Positions 46,981 through 60,208 of a stretch of 64,000 nt of DNA are shown in pieces; within the stretch, counting starts at the first letter, position 1, and every line of letters starts with the position of its first letter. The stretch is taken from positions 6,688,467 through 6,752,466 of the forward strand of contig JANFAH010000001.1 in the NCBI GenBank assembly GCA_024663395.1. The letters are read 5' to 3'. Below the pieces are notes generated by a model. The model did not search any database. It had not been told where the DNA came from and was given only the letters and a program-made list of their open reading frames with translations. The stretch comes from Pisolithus tinctorius (Eukaryota; Basidiomycota; Agaricomycetes; Boletales; Pisolithaceae). A program made the translations under genes and the position numbers.

Positions 46981-48279
46981 ATGCACGATTGTCTTCGAAT
47001 TCTCGAAATTCTTTACCACATCATCGGATTCTTGGTGCCTGAGAGGGTTGATAACGCCTGTTTTATTCGTCACATGGACATTGCAGGACTTGCGAGGACA
47101 TGCAAAACATTCAAGGACCGAGCGCAGCCTTCCCTGAATTCTGTTGCTATGTTCCCGCCCGCCCTCCTCTGGACTGTGGGGGTAAATTGGGGATATCGGG
47201 GTCCTGGTATGTCATGTGGACCCGTGGTAATACGTCACTGACGCCTGACACAGTCTTTCCTGCAGGAACCTTCGCATGAAGACTGGCTGAGCTTGAAAGA
47301 TATTCACACCGAATTCGAGCTTTTGACCATAGCATGCCACATTTAATCCAAGTCTCCAAGAATACCTTGGACACCTCGCCGAATCTATCTCACGAGCTTT
47401 TCCTGTTGCTTCATACTCTGAACGCCGACATCTTCAGCAGAGTCCACCTCTAAACCCAATCCTGTTCCTTGACCACATCCGTTTACCCCTAATCGGGTTG
47501 TGTGCAACCCCTCCAAGTGTTGATAGTCAATGCTTCGCCAGATACATTGCAGTGGTTTACACCTCCCCCGAGAGTGAACTTCGAAATACCCTACCTGTGC
47601 AGCCTCACCCTCACACGTGATATGGATATCTTGCCTAGGAATCTGCACGAGTCGATCCATTTTTTGCGCGACTTAGTGGTGACCTTACCTGATGGATTCG
47701 ATGTCGACGATGGATCTCGTGTCGACGTATGTCCATCTTTGCAGTCGACCCTCCCCTCACACCAACCAGTGACCTCTACGCATTGTTCCTGGAGATCAAG
47801 CTCATCTACAAACGCTCTCCAAACTTCCACACACTCGACGCGCGATGCCCCTGTCGGGCCCTCACCTCCGATCCTTCCTACGACTTCCCTCAATCGACAG
47901 TGACACCCCTCCTTGCCTGCCACCGCTCGCGCGTTCTCACATTCGTTTCTTTCGGTACACTGGATATTGACAGCGCCTTAGTCACACGGGCAATGCAAGC
48001 GCGGCCTGATATCGAGATCCTGTACCTATACAAACTCCAAGAGCGGAAGACTGGTGTAACAACGGAAAGCACACGTGTGCTCTTGCGAGGCTGCCCACGA
48101 CTTTCCTTACCGTGCATGGCTATCAATGCGAGGACTCTACCTTTGAAAGAGCCAGAAGTGCATTTGTTATCTCTCTTAAGAAGCTCCGCATTATTCCCTC
48201 TTGCATGGAAGGTCAGACGGCGGTAGAACGATATCTTAGAATTCTCGCACCAAGGTTGGAATCGCTGTGCCTGGAATGA
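46981..48279 (+). pseudogene. F-box/leucine-rich gene, unit 2, broken
   Basis: Exon 1 reads MHDCLRILEILYHIIGFLV with LARTCKTFKDRA, then lacks 21 nt in frame relative to unit 1 (the ALDVLWR part). At the start of exon 2 one base is lost (TTGAAAGATATTC against TTGAAAAGATATTC), which shifts the frame at once. Later blocks (LPDGFDVDD, MAINARTLPL, SLLRSSALFPLAWK) occur in changing frames. It keeps the LRR segment missing from unit 1. It ends collinear with the unit 1 stop. Confidence 0.75.
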
Positions 48280-50217
48280 TGGCAGTTTCCTGTACCGTAG
48301 CGTTGTCTACAGGATTGTATCACAGCGATCAGGAGAAGAATTATTAGTGCGTTTCTTATTGTTTTACCAAGCTTTCCCTATCGCCTTATTACACTTATGT
48401 AGTACCCCCGAAGACAACCTCAAGCCTTTGGGATTGACGACATCGCCCAATCTCAACGGAATTCAACAGTCCGAAATTTAAGCAGTCTTTTACTCTTTTG
48501 GCTCCAGAGCCTTTGATCCTGTCGCCCGTGGAGGTCCTACATTCACACTTCAGAATTGCTTTCTACTCCTTGTGAATCCGTTTCCTTGCTCATTACCTCC
48601 GTTAGTCTCTTCGCCTTCCTCGCCTCCATGAGTCTGGGCGTCCTGACCACCACGAGGTCAGGTTGGCTCCGTCCATGCGATACGGTACAATATCAGTCAC
48701 TTATACATCCACTCTGCATTGCTTTTCTCCTCTTGGTATTTCCTCGTCACTTCCTCCAAACACCGGAACACGGGTCTGCACCTAGGTTTGACGGTGCATC
48801 AAGGCTGGAGCGAGCGATCGAGTCAAAAGACCGTAAATGCGCATGCTGACATACCCTTAGGAGACTCGGGAAGAATGAGATCCATTCGAGTTCGGCTTAT
48901 CTATGACCTGTAACGAAAGACTAGCCTTGGTTGCCAACTGCGACGACTTCAAACCAACCTTGCTCTTATCCGTAGGAGCAGGGATGCTGGATCGTCGTAA
49001 GGGGAGTCCAGCAGCGTCCCACCGGGCGGCAAGTTCACCTCAAAAACAGTTCATGGTCGCCGGGGAAGTCATCAAGAGGGAAATTTTCTGCATTCTAAGG
49101 GTCTGTCTTGGTAATGGACGGTTTTCTCTGAGAATTTTGCACCAGGGGGACGAAACACGCATGGGGATGGGTAAAGGGACATCCGAGCGTCACGGTAAGG
49201 AAATCACGCCTCGCCATCTCACCGGTATGAGCTATATTCCCCTTGCCAGCATTCCTACCGGCGAAGGCGTCTTCGAGGTCGGACGCGCTCCAATCCGGGA
49301 GTAGTTCGCTCGAGCAGGTGAACACTAGGAGCAATATCTGGTTTGCACAGAAAAGGACGTCTCGATTCCCGACAAGCTGAGAATCCCGCAAGTTCTTGGA
49401 TGGTTACAACTAGGTTCTTATTAACTTACAGTTTTTATGCTTCGCCGTACTAGATACTAGACATACAAGAAATATCTGAAAACATACTGCTGTCGGACGC
49501 AGAGAGGAACCAAAGGAAATAGCGAGCGAGCGAGGAGTAACTAAACTAAAATAGACGTCGCGACGGTGCATCTACGAGATAGCAGTGATTTTACCTGTCT
49601 CGTTAGAGCTGGGATTAATTCTTCGTACTCACGGTCGACCGGTGGGGGACGGCGTTCGACACATCAAGACCGCTAGGTCCTACGCAATTCACGATGAAAC
49701 TCGTTCATTCCACGATGAAAGTAGCTGTACTTACTGCCACCAGGATCGACACGCTCAGGTTCTGGAGATGCGCTTCAACAGAGTGCGTGACGTTGACAGC
49801 ATTATCCAGGCCCCGTGCGATAATGAGAGAGTGATTCTGGAGCCAAAGACGTCAGTGTAAGGATACCTGGGGTTGGCACTGAAACCTCACTGAATCCGCG
49901 ATCATAGTTTGATACGACGAGATAACGCGTTGTTCGTCAGAAAAAAGGCCATCAGGGTCAGAGGTGTACCGAGCGGCCTAGTCACCCGTCAGCATTCTTG
50001 GTTGGGTTATGCAAACACCACCACTTACCATTGCTCTCTCGCGAGCAGAAGGCTTCACCCTCGCGTAGGGATGAAACCTGAGCAAGTATAACGATCTGTG
50101 GGTCGGTAGCTTTCCCATGTGCCGCAGGAAAGATTGCAGAGTGAGGAGGGTGAAAAAAAAAGAGAAGATACCAGGGACCGGGGCCTGCGATCCAGCGCTC
50201 ATATATCAAAACGGGGT

Positions 50218-50847
50218 CTAAAATGTGCAATAGAAGGGAACGGGCAAGCCGTAAATCGAGTCAACAGACCACATCGCGGACTCTGCCAGAGTTGAAACGT
50301 TGTGGGGACATATCGCGGCGTTATTTTGAATTTGACATTCGCCGCATGCGCTGGGCCCACACAAATCTGTTTCCGCGGCAGTATCCCACGAGTCCCAGGG
50401 CCCTTGGCCACAATATTCATGCCAATGCAAGCCTTCCCGTGCCAGAATAAAACTACCTTCGTTACAAGCCACGCACGATGCGTCCAGACTCGCACGCCAT
50501 CCGTCCAGAACCACCACCTTGCTAAGTGGGCTGTAGTGAAGTAGACCCTCTTCCTTCACCTCGTAAGTTTTCCATAATCGCGTCCAGGTTTCTGAATTCA
50601 GCCATCGACAAGTCATAGGAAGAATTTCGACGGCACACTTGAGCTTCATAGTGCTAGCGTGGCTTTGGGTCCTCTGCTCTGACCAAGACAACCTGGCCAC
50701 AAAATATCGTCGTCGATGTAGCCTCCTGTACGCATCGCTAGTGCATATACACGTTTTACACCATCCTCCCAGTTCTGTCGCGAACGCAAACCCAACACTA
50801 GTGGTGGGTGAGATTGGTGACCTGTCACACGAAAAGGGGCATGTCAC
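50218..50847 (-). other. Open 209-codon frame in unit 2, conserved in patches elsewhere in the array
   Basis: The frame includes LPMTCRWLNSETWTRLWKTY, YSPLSKVVVLDGW and CGPSACGECQIQN. Unit 4 keeps MEESLSRYSPFCRVVVPDGW and CWPSACGEYQFE but in two frames. Unit 1 keeps KDEGLFHCTPFNRAVVPDGW and then stops. This suggests a minus-strand ancestral gene in the unit body, broken in at least two copies. I do not recognise the family. Because units are similar as DNA, the open frame alone is not proof of coding. Confidence 0.3.
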
Positions 50848-53141
50848 GTCACGCTACTGCCAAAGTGCGTCAAATTCCACAGGCAGGTTGCTCACCGCCA
50901 TCGTGAGTTTTGCAGTGCAACTCAACTCAATTGCTTTAACAGTGTTTCCTAAGACCACATTTGTGTGATAACAGAAGAATCCATGAAGATATCGTCCGCT
51001 TCAAGTTGTCAGGGGAAATCTACCGGCAAGAAACATGTCTGTCGATCGGGGCTGCGTAAATAACCTCGTCCGATCGTACCTCAGAATGGATGGAGTACAT
51101 TTGTGTAAACCAAAACACTCACTAGTCATGCTGCACCTGTGTGACCCCAAAACGGCGACTTCCCTCAGCCAGCCCCCATCATCAGCATTTGGACTCGATC
51201 AAGAGTTGGAATATCCTAGCCCGCTCTGGCATACATCGAGTGAGTTCTGCGACAAGGCAAACCCACCTACACTCCATAACGAAATCGCTCGAATTTTTCA
51301 CCGCGGTACTTTGTCATGGAGAGCGCCGCACTGCAGCTGGACAAAATTGCGTTGAGCCCCCTCTTGACATTAAAGGAGCTGACATGCTCTATCGCGTGTA
51401 GAAACCAGCGGGCGTGTCGACTGGAAATTCTGTGTCCAAGGTATGCGCAAGATTTGTATGCGATGGCGCCTGCAAGAATCTCTGGGCTGCGCCCTTCGCT
51501 GTGACTCAAAAGTCTGGACGAAATAATGCCAGAATGTCACGACAGCCATGGTAAGGGGTGCGATGTGTTCGAGTCGTCAGAATTTCCTGTGCAAGTGGAT
51601 CTGGTGCAAAAGTGTTGTGGGTTCTTCTCTCGAACTCCGCCAACGCCAGCCGTTCTCATGATGGGCCTTATTAAACTCGCCCTTTGACAACTATGGTACA
51701 AACAATTCTGCTGGGCATTTTTCAACAATTCCCCGTCGAGAGCGAACTTTCGATTAATTTTCTGAGGGGGTCGTTCGTGCGGTTCTCTGCTCGTTGAAGG
51801 TCGGCGAAGTGGCCACCGAATTTCTTGTCCACAAATATGCTACCCTTCGCCACACCGCCGACCGAAAATTTTACTTGCATCTGCCACTTCGTTTATTCCA
51901 TTCGAATGCTCTCCCCGGTGGTATCCCGTGGCTTTTCCGAATTTAAGCACTCTCTTCCGCTGTCGCAATCCCAGCGCTGCAAATCTTGCCACCCGCATAA
52001 CGTTCCCCTTCGCGAAACCAACACTGAAACATTTTGGTTGGGAAAAATGGACGCTTCGAGCACAGAGCTGGGAGAGGCAAAACTACTTCCTGCGTTTCCT
52101 GGGCGTGGCCTTTTCGAGACTGGAAGGAGTCCATAGCAGCTTACAACTTCGCAGGGACGAGAGTCACAACCCGACTCGGAGGTCACTGGTGGCGCCTTGT
52201 CAACTATCCTAACCCTCCCCCCAGTGAAGTGAGACGACTGATGGTTTACAGTCCTTGGATCGCACTCGGTATTCGAGATTGTGAGGTGGTGGTATGAATA
52301 CGGTTTATTCGGTGATACATTCATCCATCGTACGTGCCTCCCTCGGGCTTGTTCCATCGCTAACCCATTTTCGCTGTCCTCTTGGCCTAGAGCAAGCAAA
52401 ATTTACGCGATTGGATTAAGTGAGGGGGGATGATCCACATGGTGGGTACTTCAGTGGCTACGTTTACTTTTCATCATCGCTGGTTGTTATCAGACTTGCG
52501 AACCACACTGGTCGGGTTATGAATTCCAACCTCCCTCTGTTCTATCGCTTATCGTTTCGATGCAAGTACAACACTTTGCAACGTGAAGGTACCACCCCTT
52601 ATGAAGGAATGCAACTGTCTCGTGTGTATGGCCATAACGAATTCTTTCAGTGTTATGACCACTTTTGATGGATAAACACTGACAGAAGTATCGGCCAGCC
52701 GGTACTATTCCCAGGATCCGAAGTCCCAGATTAATATGGAGCACCGTAATCGCTGGGTCTCAAGGTTGGAATGAGGCCCTCAGTGACTTCGAGATGTCAC
52801 GGGAACTGTCACAAGAGACTTCCACCGTGCTTAAACCGGCTGTATGGAAGCGCTAGCGGATATTAAACAATGCATGTCACCTACCCTGTTCAGAGCAGCC
52901 GGTGCTTGACAGGTTCATGAATTATCAGTACTAATGTGTCAGTACTTTCTGTTTTGCTGCAGACTCTCGCAATACAGTATTACAGGTTACTACTATGTAC
53001 ATATTACTACCATATCTACCACCCACCTAAGTCAATTGTTCATCCCCAGAGCTTACTGCGCCGCTCATCCCCCTGCTACTGGGGCCCAGTGGCACCCCTT
53101 CCTAATCAGCCTCTCGCGCCCTGCCTCTCCCATAAAACAAC

Positions 53142-54113
53142 ATGCATCTCTGTCTTCAAGTCTCCGAAATTCTTCGCTACATCATCGGGTCCTTGGTGAA
53201 TGAACACGCTAGCGACATGTATTAAAACTGTGTTGTTCGCCACAAAGACGTTGCAAGTCATTCAGGGACCCAGCACCTGACGCTCTCTGGCAGACGCAAT
53301 TTTCCCTGAGTCCTTTGCTCATGTGCTTGCCTGATCACCTCTGGACTATAGAGGTAGTTGGGGACGTCAGGATCCTGGTATGCCATCTTGCACCTGTGGC
53401 GGTAGAGTCGCTAACGCCTGCGACAGTTTCTCGAGGAGGAACCTTCGCATGAGGACTGGGCAAGGTGAAAAAATATCCACACCGAATCCGAGCTTCAATT
53501 ATACTGGACTGGTGTTACCCTTTGTCGATGAGGGTAGTCTGGAAGCCATCTTTTCAGAGGATCTATTTTACGAGCTCTTTTCGTCGCTTCATACGCTGCA
53601 CCTCGGTTTCTTCAACCTCCCGTTCAACATCTATGCAGAGGGTGTAGATTCACTCTCATTGCTCGCCTCCATCCCTTTACCGCATCTCATTCAGTTGGGC
53701 TTCGAGATCTATCCACCCTTGCGCCCGGACCCTGATTAAACCCTATGTTTCATGCCGGTTTGTGCACCGTCTCTCCAAGTGTTGATAATCAGCTCCCCGG
53801 GGACCAGTAGTACCACTTTAGCGGTAGGGTTCAAAGAAATGCCGAACCTGCGCAGCTTCGGTCTCTCTTGGAATGTGGCAGTCTCGCCTAGTAGTATGCA
53901 CGGGCTGATTCATTTGCAATACTTGCACGACTTGACTGTGATCGTACCTGATGACTTCGATATCGACATGGGTCCGTCCATGCAATTAGTACTCCCCTCA
54001 CTTCAATTGTATGACTCGCCACCCAGGCTCAACCAGCTGTCATGTCCAACCGCTTTGAAGGATCAAGAAGTAGAAGATGTCATCATAGCAAAGTCACTTG
54101 GAATTTTTCACTA
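53142..54113 (+). pseudogene. F-box/leucine-rich gene, unit 3, broken
   Basis: MHLCLQVSEILRYIIGSLV opens the frame, but a TAA follows within about 30 codons and the DVARLARTCKAF part is partly lost. Later stretches in other frames include FYELFSSLHTLHL-like, VCAPSLQVLIIS, HGLIHLQYLHDLTVIVPDDF and VLPSLQL. The gene is cut where unit 3 jumps to the distal module. Confidence 0.7.
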
Positions 54114-54780
54114 GGATGAGGCTCGCCCGACCGCAGCTGGACAAGATTTCGCTGCCTGATGCTCACATGCCCTAGTGTGCAGATGGTCGAGTAGAAATCC
54201 TGGCTTTAACGCGAGATTTGGTGTGTGCGACGAAGTTCTCCAAGAGTCTCTGGGTCTTCCTTGCCCCAACGCTTCCGCGAAATAAAACCCCCGCGTCGCG
54301 ATTAAAGAGGCAGCCGTTTCAAGTCTGCTGGAGGCGCTGGCAGCACAAATGCCTTACGTATGCAGAAGACCTCGATTTGTGCCACAGTAGGCCTGAAAAA
54401 CAAACAGACACACGTCTCTTGGCTACAACAATACACCCAGACCCTTTTTTTTTTCCCCTCGGCCCCCCATCGAGATATTCATATGTGTTGATGACCCTAG
54501 GAAATGCGTAACAAGGCTTCGACATGGTGTATGACAATCCCGCTTGAAGCTTCCAAGTCCCATCTCATCGGATTGACTGAACATTTCAAACTGCGATACT
54601 CGTCTCCACGTTTTTTCAAAGCCATCTTTCATCGTCGCGGGTTCCGCCTTTTTTCTTTTCCGACTTTGCAGCCCCCTTCGCGCACCCATCGTCGTGGAAA
54701 AATACACTTGGAACTGGGAATTGGAGGAGGGGAGACTACGCCATCCATTTCTCGGGTTCCGCTACCCTTTTGAGCACAAT
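53142..54780 (+). repeat. Tandem array, unit 3 (internally deleted)
   Basis: Starts with an F-box pseudogene and passes near 54100 directly into sequence matching unit 2 from about 51290 (CAGCTGGACAAGATTTCGCT against CAGCTGGACAAAATTGCGTT). It ends with a GAGGAGGGGAGACTACGCCA block equivalent to the 3' module. Roughly 3-4 kb of unit body is missing compared with unit 2. Confidence 0.65.
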
Positions 54781-55166
54781 TCCTGTAATCTGGCTTGATG
54801 GTGAATCTGTGGTACTCAAGTCATGTTGTCGACCATTCCAACTTACGCCTTGGTAAATTGAAGAAATCGCTGCTTCCAACTCATCGTTGCTATACTCCCA
54901 TCCCAGACGAAGATGCAAATAAAAGACTTTGTGAATGACAGTGTCAAGAGGCATGCGACCATGCATAGGACATGAGATATTCTTAACCCACAGGACTACT
55001 CTCTGATATTGTCTTTTATCCTACTTCAGATGCTTGCGCCCCTTGGGTTTCACCCTCTATGGTGAGTCATATTAGTGTGATTTGCTCCTATACTATTTTG
55101 TTGAGTACATATTGGAATACTCCCGTGTAGAGAAAATCTCGTTTCCGCACACGTTCTCGACGCGTC

Positions 55167-56040
55167 ATGCATGCCTGCCTTCGAATCACCGAAACTCTGG
55201 ATCTCATTATCAAATTCTTGGTGGATGAAAGAGTTGACAACTCGAATGGAACCTGTGCTATTTGTCACAAGGACATTGCAAGACTTATAAGGTGCTGCAA
55301 GGCGTTCATGGACCCGGCACTTGATGTTCTCTGGGAAACGCAGTCTTCCCTGAGTCCGCTCATCATGTGCTTGTCTGGGCACTTCTGGACTCTAGAGATA
55401 CATTGGAGCGGCAGGGTCGTGGTACGATGTCTACACCTGCGCATCATAATGGTAGGTTGCTGATTCCTGCCGGTCTCTCCTGCAGGAACCTTCGTACGAA
55501 GACTGGCTCTCGCTGAAAAGATATTCATGCCGTATCCGAACCTTTGATCACACCACGCTCCCGCTACCCACAGTCCGCCCAAAAAAATTTGGACACCGTC
55601 TTCTCGCTGCCCTTATCTCATGAGTTCTTTCCATCGCTTCACACTCTGAACATCGAAGTTTTCGACGAAATCTTGCCTGTAAATTCAATCACGTTCCCTG
55701 ACCCCGTTAGTTTACCCCACCTTGTTCGGCTGAGCTTCTCGATCTCTGGATACCACCCCGGTAGCGTTTTGTATTTCATGCCAGCTTGTGCACCATCCCT
55801 TCAAGTATTGTCGATCAACACTCACCGTTATTATTTCGCACCTCTCCCCTTGATGGTGAACTTCAGCGAAATTCCTTATCTGCGCAGCCTCTCTTGCAAT
55901 GTGGATGTTTCGTCCAGTAGTGTGCACGAGCTGATCCATCTGTAATATTTGCACGACTTGACTGTGACCTTACCCGACGACTTCAATGTTGACATTGGTC
56001 CATCCATGCCACCGGTACTCCCCTCACTCTAGCGTCTGAA
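55167..56040 (+). pseudogene. F-box/leucine-rich gene, unit 4, broken
   Basis: Exon 1 reads MHACLRITETLDLIIKFLV with DIARLIRCCKAFMDPALDVL. Exon 2 begins EPSYEDWLSLKRYSCRIRTF and then shifts frame. A second frame carries LPHLVRLSFSISG, CAPSLQVLSINT and SSSVHELIHL before a TAA (likely from CAA). VTLPDDFNVDIG follows and the similarity ends near 56040, before the C-terminal repeats. Confidence 0.75.
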
Positions 56041-56232
56041 CATCGAGGTTGGTTTCTTTGAACAAGTGCACAAACAGGTACCTTAGAATTGTTGAAGTCG
56101 TTGCGGGTTGAGTCGTGTTGGTTTTCTTTCTCTTGATGCCGTAGATAGAATCATGGTCAGATTCCGCTTTGGTGCTTACGTAATCCTCAAGTTTGTTTTG
56201 CGAGGTAGTTTGTCGAGTGCCTGCTACAAAGG

Positions 56233-56496
56233 ATGTCGTCGAGATACGTTTTTCAATCACCCTCCGTCACGAACGAGAAGGGTACCTATCGATTGCGTGC
56301 ACCTCGAAGTAGTCGACCTGGGTCCAACCTGCGAAGCGGCCATACGAAGGCCTACGAGCCATCGCTGTTGACCCAAGACCGCAAACTTCCCGTTTTTGTT
56401 ATCTTCCTCGTGGTTGCGTCATTCACGTGCTTTGCGACGGCATACTATCTCTATAAGACAAGGTGGAGTCTTGGAGATCTGATGTTTGTCCAATAA
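56233..56496 (+). other. Open frame with one predicted membrane span
   Basis: Eighty-seven codons. Residues about 53-73 (LPVFVIFLVVASFTCFATAY) form one hydrophobic segment followed by KTRW. It lies in the part of unit 4 that has no match in units 1-3. It may be a fragment of an inserted gene or chance. Confidence 0.2.
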
Positions 56497-59400
56497 CTGT
56501 CGTTAACTTCGTTCTAGTCATCGCATGGTGCTTGTCCGATGATGTCACCTGGTCTATGCGGCTCCACATACCTTATTCATCATAAGTTTTGCACCAAGCA
56601 TGTGGAAGTAGGAGAGATGGAGTACGTCGAGTGGAAAGTCATGGGATGAAGGAGATGTCATTGGTTATGCCATACCATTGCAGACAAGCAAAATTTGAAG
56701 TCTGCATGATCCCACTCCACTGTTTTCTTTTCTACGGGGATCAAGTTCGCAGTAAGCAGACTGACCTTCGAGTGTGCAGTACAGTACGTCTCAATCCCCA
56801 ATAAGCCGAGAACCAGTTTCTCGGATGATAGTGACGTTCATATTAACCTGTAGTTCATATGTTCCCATATACTAGATATTATACATAACGTGTCCGAAGA
56901 CCTGCTGGTGTTAGGCGCACGAAGGTCAACGAAGGAGAGGAGGGAAGTGTAATTAAGATAGAGGTCACAAAGTTATACGGGATAGTCGTTGCTGAAGCTG
57001 TGATTAACCCTCCGTGCTCACTATCAGTCGGTAGGGGATGGCTTGCGACACATCAACAGCGCCAGGTCCTATGTGATTCACGATGAACCTCGTTCTGTGA
57101 TGAAAGTAGTTGTACTTACTACCACTAGGGTGGACATGCTCAACTTCCGTCGGGGCGCATCGACAGAGCCCGTGAGGTTGACAACGTCATCCAGGTTCGG
57201 AGCGATGACAGTAGACGGATTCTGGAGCAAAGATCAAAAAAAAAAACTTGGGAATGTCACGAAGGCCTCACGGGGTCCGAGACGGCGGTTCGATACGATG
57301 GAATAAAGCGTTGGTCCTCAGAAAAAAAGTCATTGTCGTCAGAGGTGTACAGAACAGCCTAGTCACCGTGAACACTCCGAACTGACGAGTTTCGCAGACA
57401 CTGCCACTTACCATCACTCTCTCGCGGGCAGAGGGCTTCACCCTCGCGTAAGGGTGGAACCTGAACAAGTATGACGATTTGTAGTTTGGTAGTTTTCCCG
57501 AGTCCATCATGTACCGCAGGAAAGATTGCAGAGTGAAGATGGGTGAAAGGAAGGAAAAGAAGACAGGGACCCTGGGCTGCGATCCAGAGCTTAAATATTA
57601 AAACGGGTTCAAAATACACAACAGAAGGCAAAAAAAACGGGATGAATTGAGTCCAATGGTCCATGTCGTAGACTCCGCCAGGGTTGACATTGAGATCCAG
57701 AAACGGGGACCTATTGCGGCGCTTATTCGAATTGGTATTCGCCACATGCGCTGGGCCAACACACATTTGCCTCCGCGGCAGCATCCCACTCGCACGGGAA
57801 CCCTGGACACCAATCCAAAGGCGTGCGCGCCAGAATGAGATGTATTTCGTTGCCAGCCTTGCAGGAACGCGTCACCAGAATTGAGGAGCCATCCGTCCGG
57901 AACCACCACCCTGCAAAAAGGGCTGTAGCGGGATAGACTCTCTTCCATCGCATCGTAAGTTTCCTATGATTGAGACCAGGTCGCTAAATCCTGTCATTCG
58001 ATGACACAAGAAAAAATTTAAACCAACAGCGCGGCTGAACTTCATGGTACTAGTGGGTTACACCACTTTGGGTCCTCTGACCAAGGCGACTTGCACCACA
58101 AAAATTTGTCGTCAACGTAGCCTTCTCTGTACGCATCGCTAATGCATATACACGTTCTACACCATCCTCCCAGTTCTGTCGCGAATGCAAACCCAACACA
58201 CTAGGGGGTGAGAATGTTGCGTGACCTGTCACACGAAAAAGGGGCATGTCACGTCACACTGCTGTTACTTGTATGCAAAATCCCACAGGCAAGTTGCTCA
58301 CCACCATCATGAATCTTGCAGTGCAACTCAACTCGAATGCTTCAACACTGTTTCCAAGACCACTAGTGTGATAGGAGAAGATAAAGTCAAGAAGAATTGC
58401 CCGCTTCAACTTTTTTCGAGGGATAACCACCAGCGAGAAAGCTGTCTGTCAACCGAGGCTGCGTCAATATCCTCGTCCGATCGTGCCTCCAAATGAATGG
58501 AGTGCGTTTGAGTGAACCAAGACACTCACTAGTCATACTGCACCTGTGCGACCCCAAAAACGACGACTCCCCTCAACCAGTTCCCGTTGTCACCATTTGA
58601 ACTTGGTCAAGAATTAGAAGATGCCAACGTGCTTTGGCGTGCGTCGAGTGAGTTTTGCGACAAGGCAAACCAACCTACGCTCCATAGCGATACGGCTCGA
58701 ATTTTCCACCGTGGTGCTTTGTGGGCCTCATCGAAGCTGGACAAGTTGTGGTGACCCCCCTCTTGATATTAAAGGAGCTGACGTGGCTCTCGTGTGCAGA
58801 AACTAGCAGACGGTCGACCGGAAATTCTGTGTCTGGGGTAGGCGCCAGATCTGAGGTGTGCGATAACGTCTCCAAGAATCTTTGGTTGTTGTTGCCTGCG
58901 CTCCAACGAAATAATGCCCGAATGTCGCGACAGAGCCCGCCATCGCAAGAGGCGGAGGGTATTCAAGTCGTCAGAAGGTGGGAATGGGTCTGATGCAAAA
59001 AGTGATGTGGGTCCCTCGCTCGAACTCCGCCATGGCGAATGCCAGTGGCTCTCATAATGAACCTCGTCTTTTAACAACGACAATACAGTCAATTCTTCTG
59101 CGTATTTTGCAACAGGCAAGCTGTCAATTAATTTTCTGCGGCGGTCGTCCGTACGGTTCTCTGCTCGTCGAAGATCTGCGAAGGGTAGCCAAGTTTCCTC
59201 CACGCCACGTTCCAAATTTTTTAATTTTGGCCGCCACCTGCCACCTTGTCGATTTCCTTTGAAGGACATGGTACTCCCACCGTGTCTTTGTTGAAATTGC
59301 CGATCTTGCTACTCCCACAACGTCCCCCTTCGTGCAGTCAACATCAAAATAATTTAGTCGGGAAAATGGACGCTTCGAGCGCAGAGCTGGAGGAGGGGAA

Positions 59401-59600
59401 ACTACTTTCTCCATTTCCTGGGTGAACCTCTTCATGGCTGAGAGGAGTCCAAAGCAGCTTGAAGCTTTGCAGGGACAAACGACAAGGCTTGGCTTGGTGA
59501 ACGACCCTGGACACTTCTACCTTCCACCACGATGAACTGGGACAGCTAGCAAAATCGCCCTCTCGGGAATTCCTCGCAGCTCACGTCGCCAACGTGTATT

Positions 59601-60208
59601 TGACTGTGTAACATGGTGATATACAAACGGGAAATTGAGTGATACTTCCTTGCATCGTATGTCCTATAAGGATTCGGCCCGATGCTGAAGCCTGAAGCGC
59701 TAATAATACATAGGTGATGGACAGCCTATAACGAGATGTGTTCACTTCTCTATGTTAATTCTGTTCCGTTCTTAACCGTGCTAATGGTACCTTTGACATT
59801 TTCGTGTCTGTCTTTTATCGCATAAAAAGGGTCATACGACTCTTTCCACTACCTTAATTAACACAGACTATCTGTCTGGGAATGCGAGTAGTCGTTAAGG
59901 AAGATCCTATCGTGGTACTGCCACTTCAAAGGAATCGGTTCGATGTGGAAGGACCGCATGTTCAGACGTTGAGGACGTTATGACAGCTGTTCTAATACAT
60001 CTGCAAAACTACGCGAGCAAGTGAGCAGGTTATACCACTCCCCGTTTAGAATTTCTCCATTTAGCTCGCTTGTGAATTATGAGAAGTGTACGGCCTATTT
60101 ACCACGGCCTTATCGAGATCCCAGCGCCGATGTCATCTTATCAATGTTGACATTGGAGACAAGAACACTGATTATCATGTGTAGTACTAGTCATAGATCG
60201 TTACGAGC
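59601..60208. other. No gene recognised
   Basis: Right flank of the array and 3' flank of the DUF6532-like gene. AT-leaning, with no repeat or frame worth noting. Confidence 0.4.

Larger units (their letters stand above)
46800..52850 (+). repeat. Tandem array, unit 2
   Basis: Same order of marks as unit 1: TTTGATGCTTCGTCGTACTA (46812), F-box pseudogene (46981), GTCTCGATTCCCGACAAGCT (49360), GAGCTTCATAGTGC (50641), GACGCTTCGAGCACAGAG (52050). Offsets from unit 1 are 6.9 kb at the F-box, 7.24 kb in the middle and 7.27 kb at the 3' module, so indels have built up. The 3' module ends near 52800, shorter than in unit 1. Confidence 0.75.
55167..59600 (+). repeat. Tandem array, unit 4
   Basis: Carries an F-box pseudogene (55167), GTCTCAATCCCCAATAAGCC (56787), a GACTCCGCCAGGGTTGACAT block (57669), GAACTTCATGGTAC (58037) and GACGCTTCGAGCGCAGAGCT (59369). 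The last two lie 7.40 and 7.32 kb from their unit 2 equivalents. It is more decayed than units 1 and 2, and a segment near 56050-56500 has no counterpart that I noticed. Confidence 0.7.
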
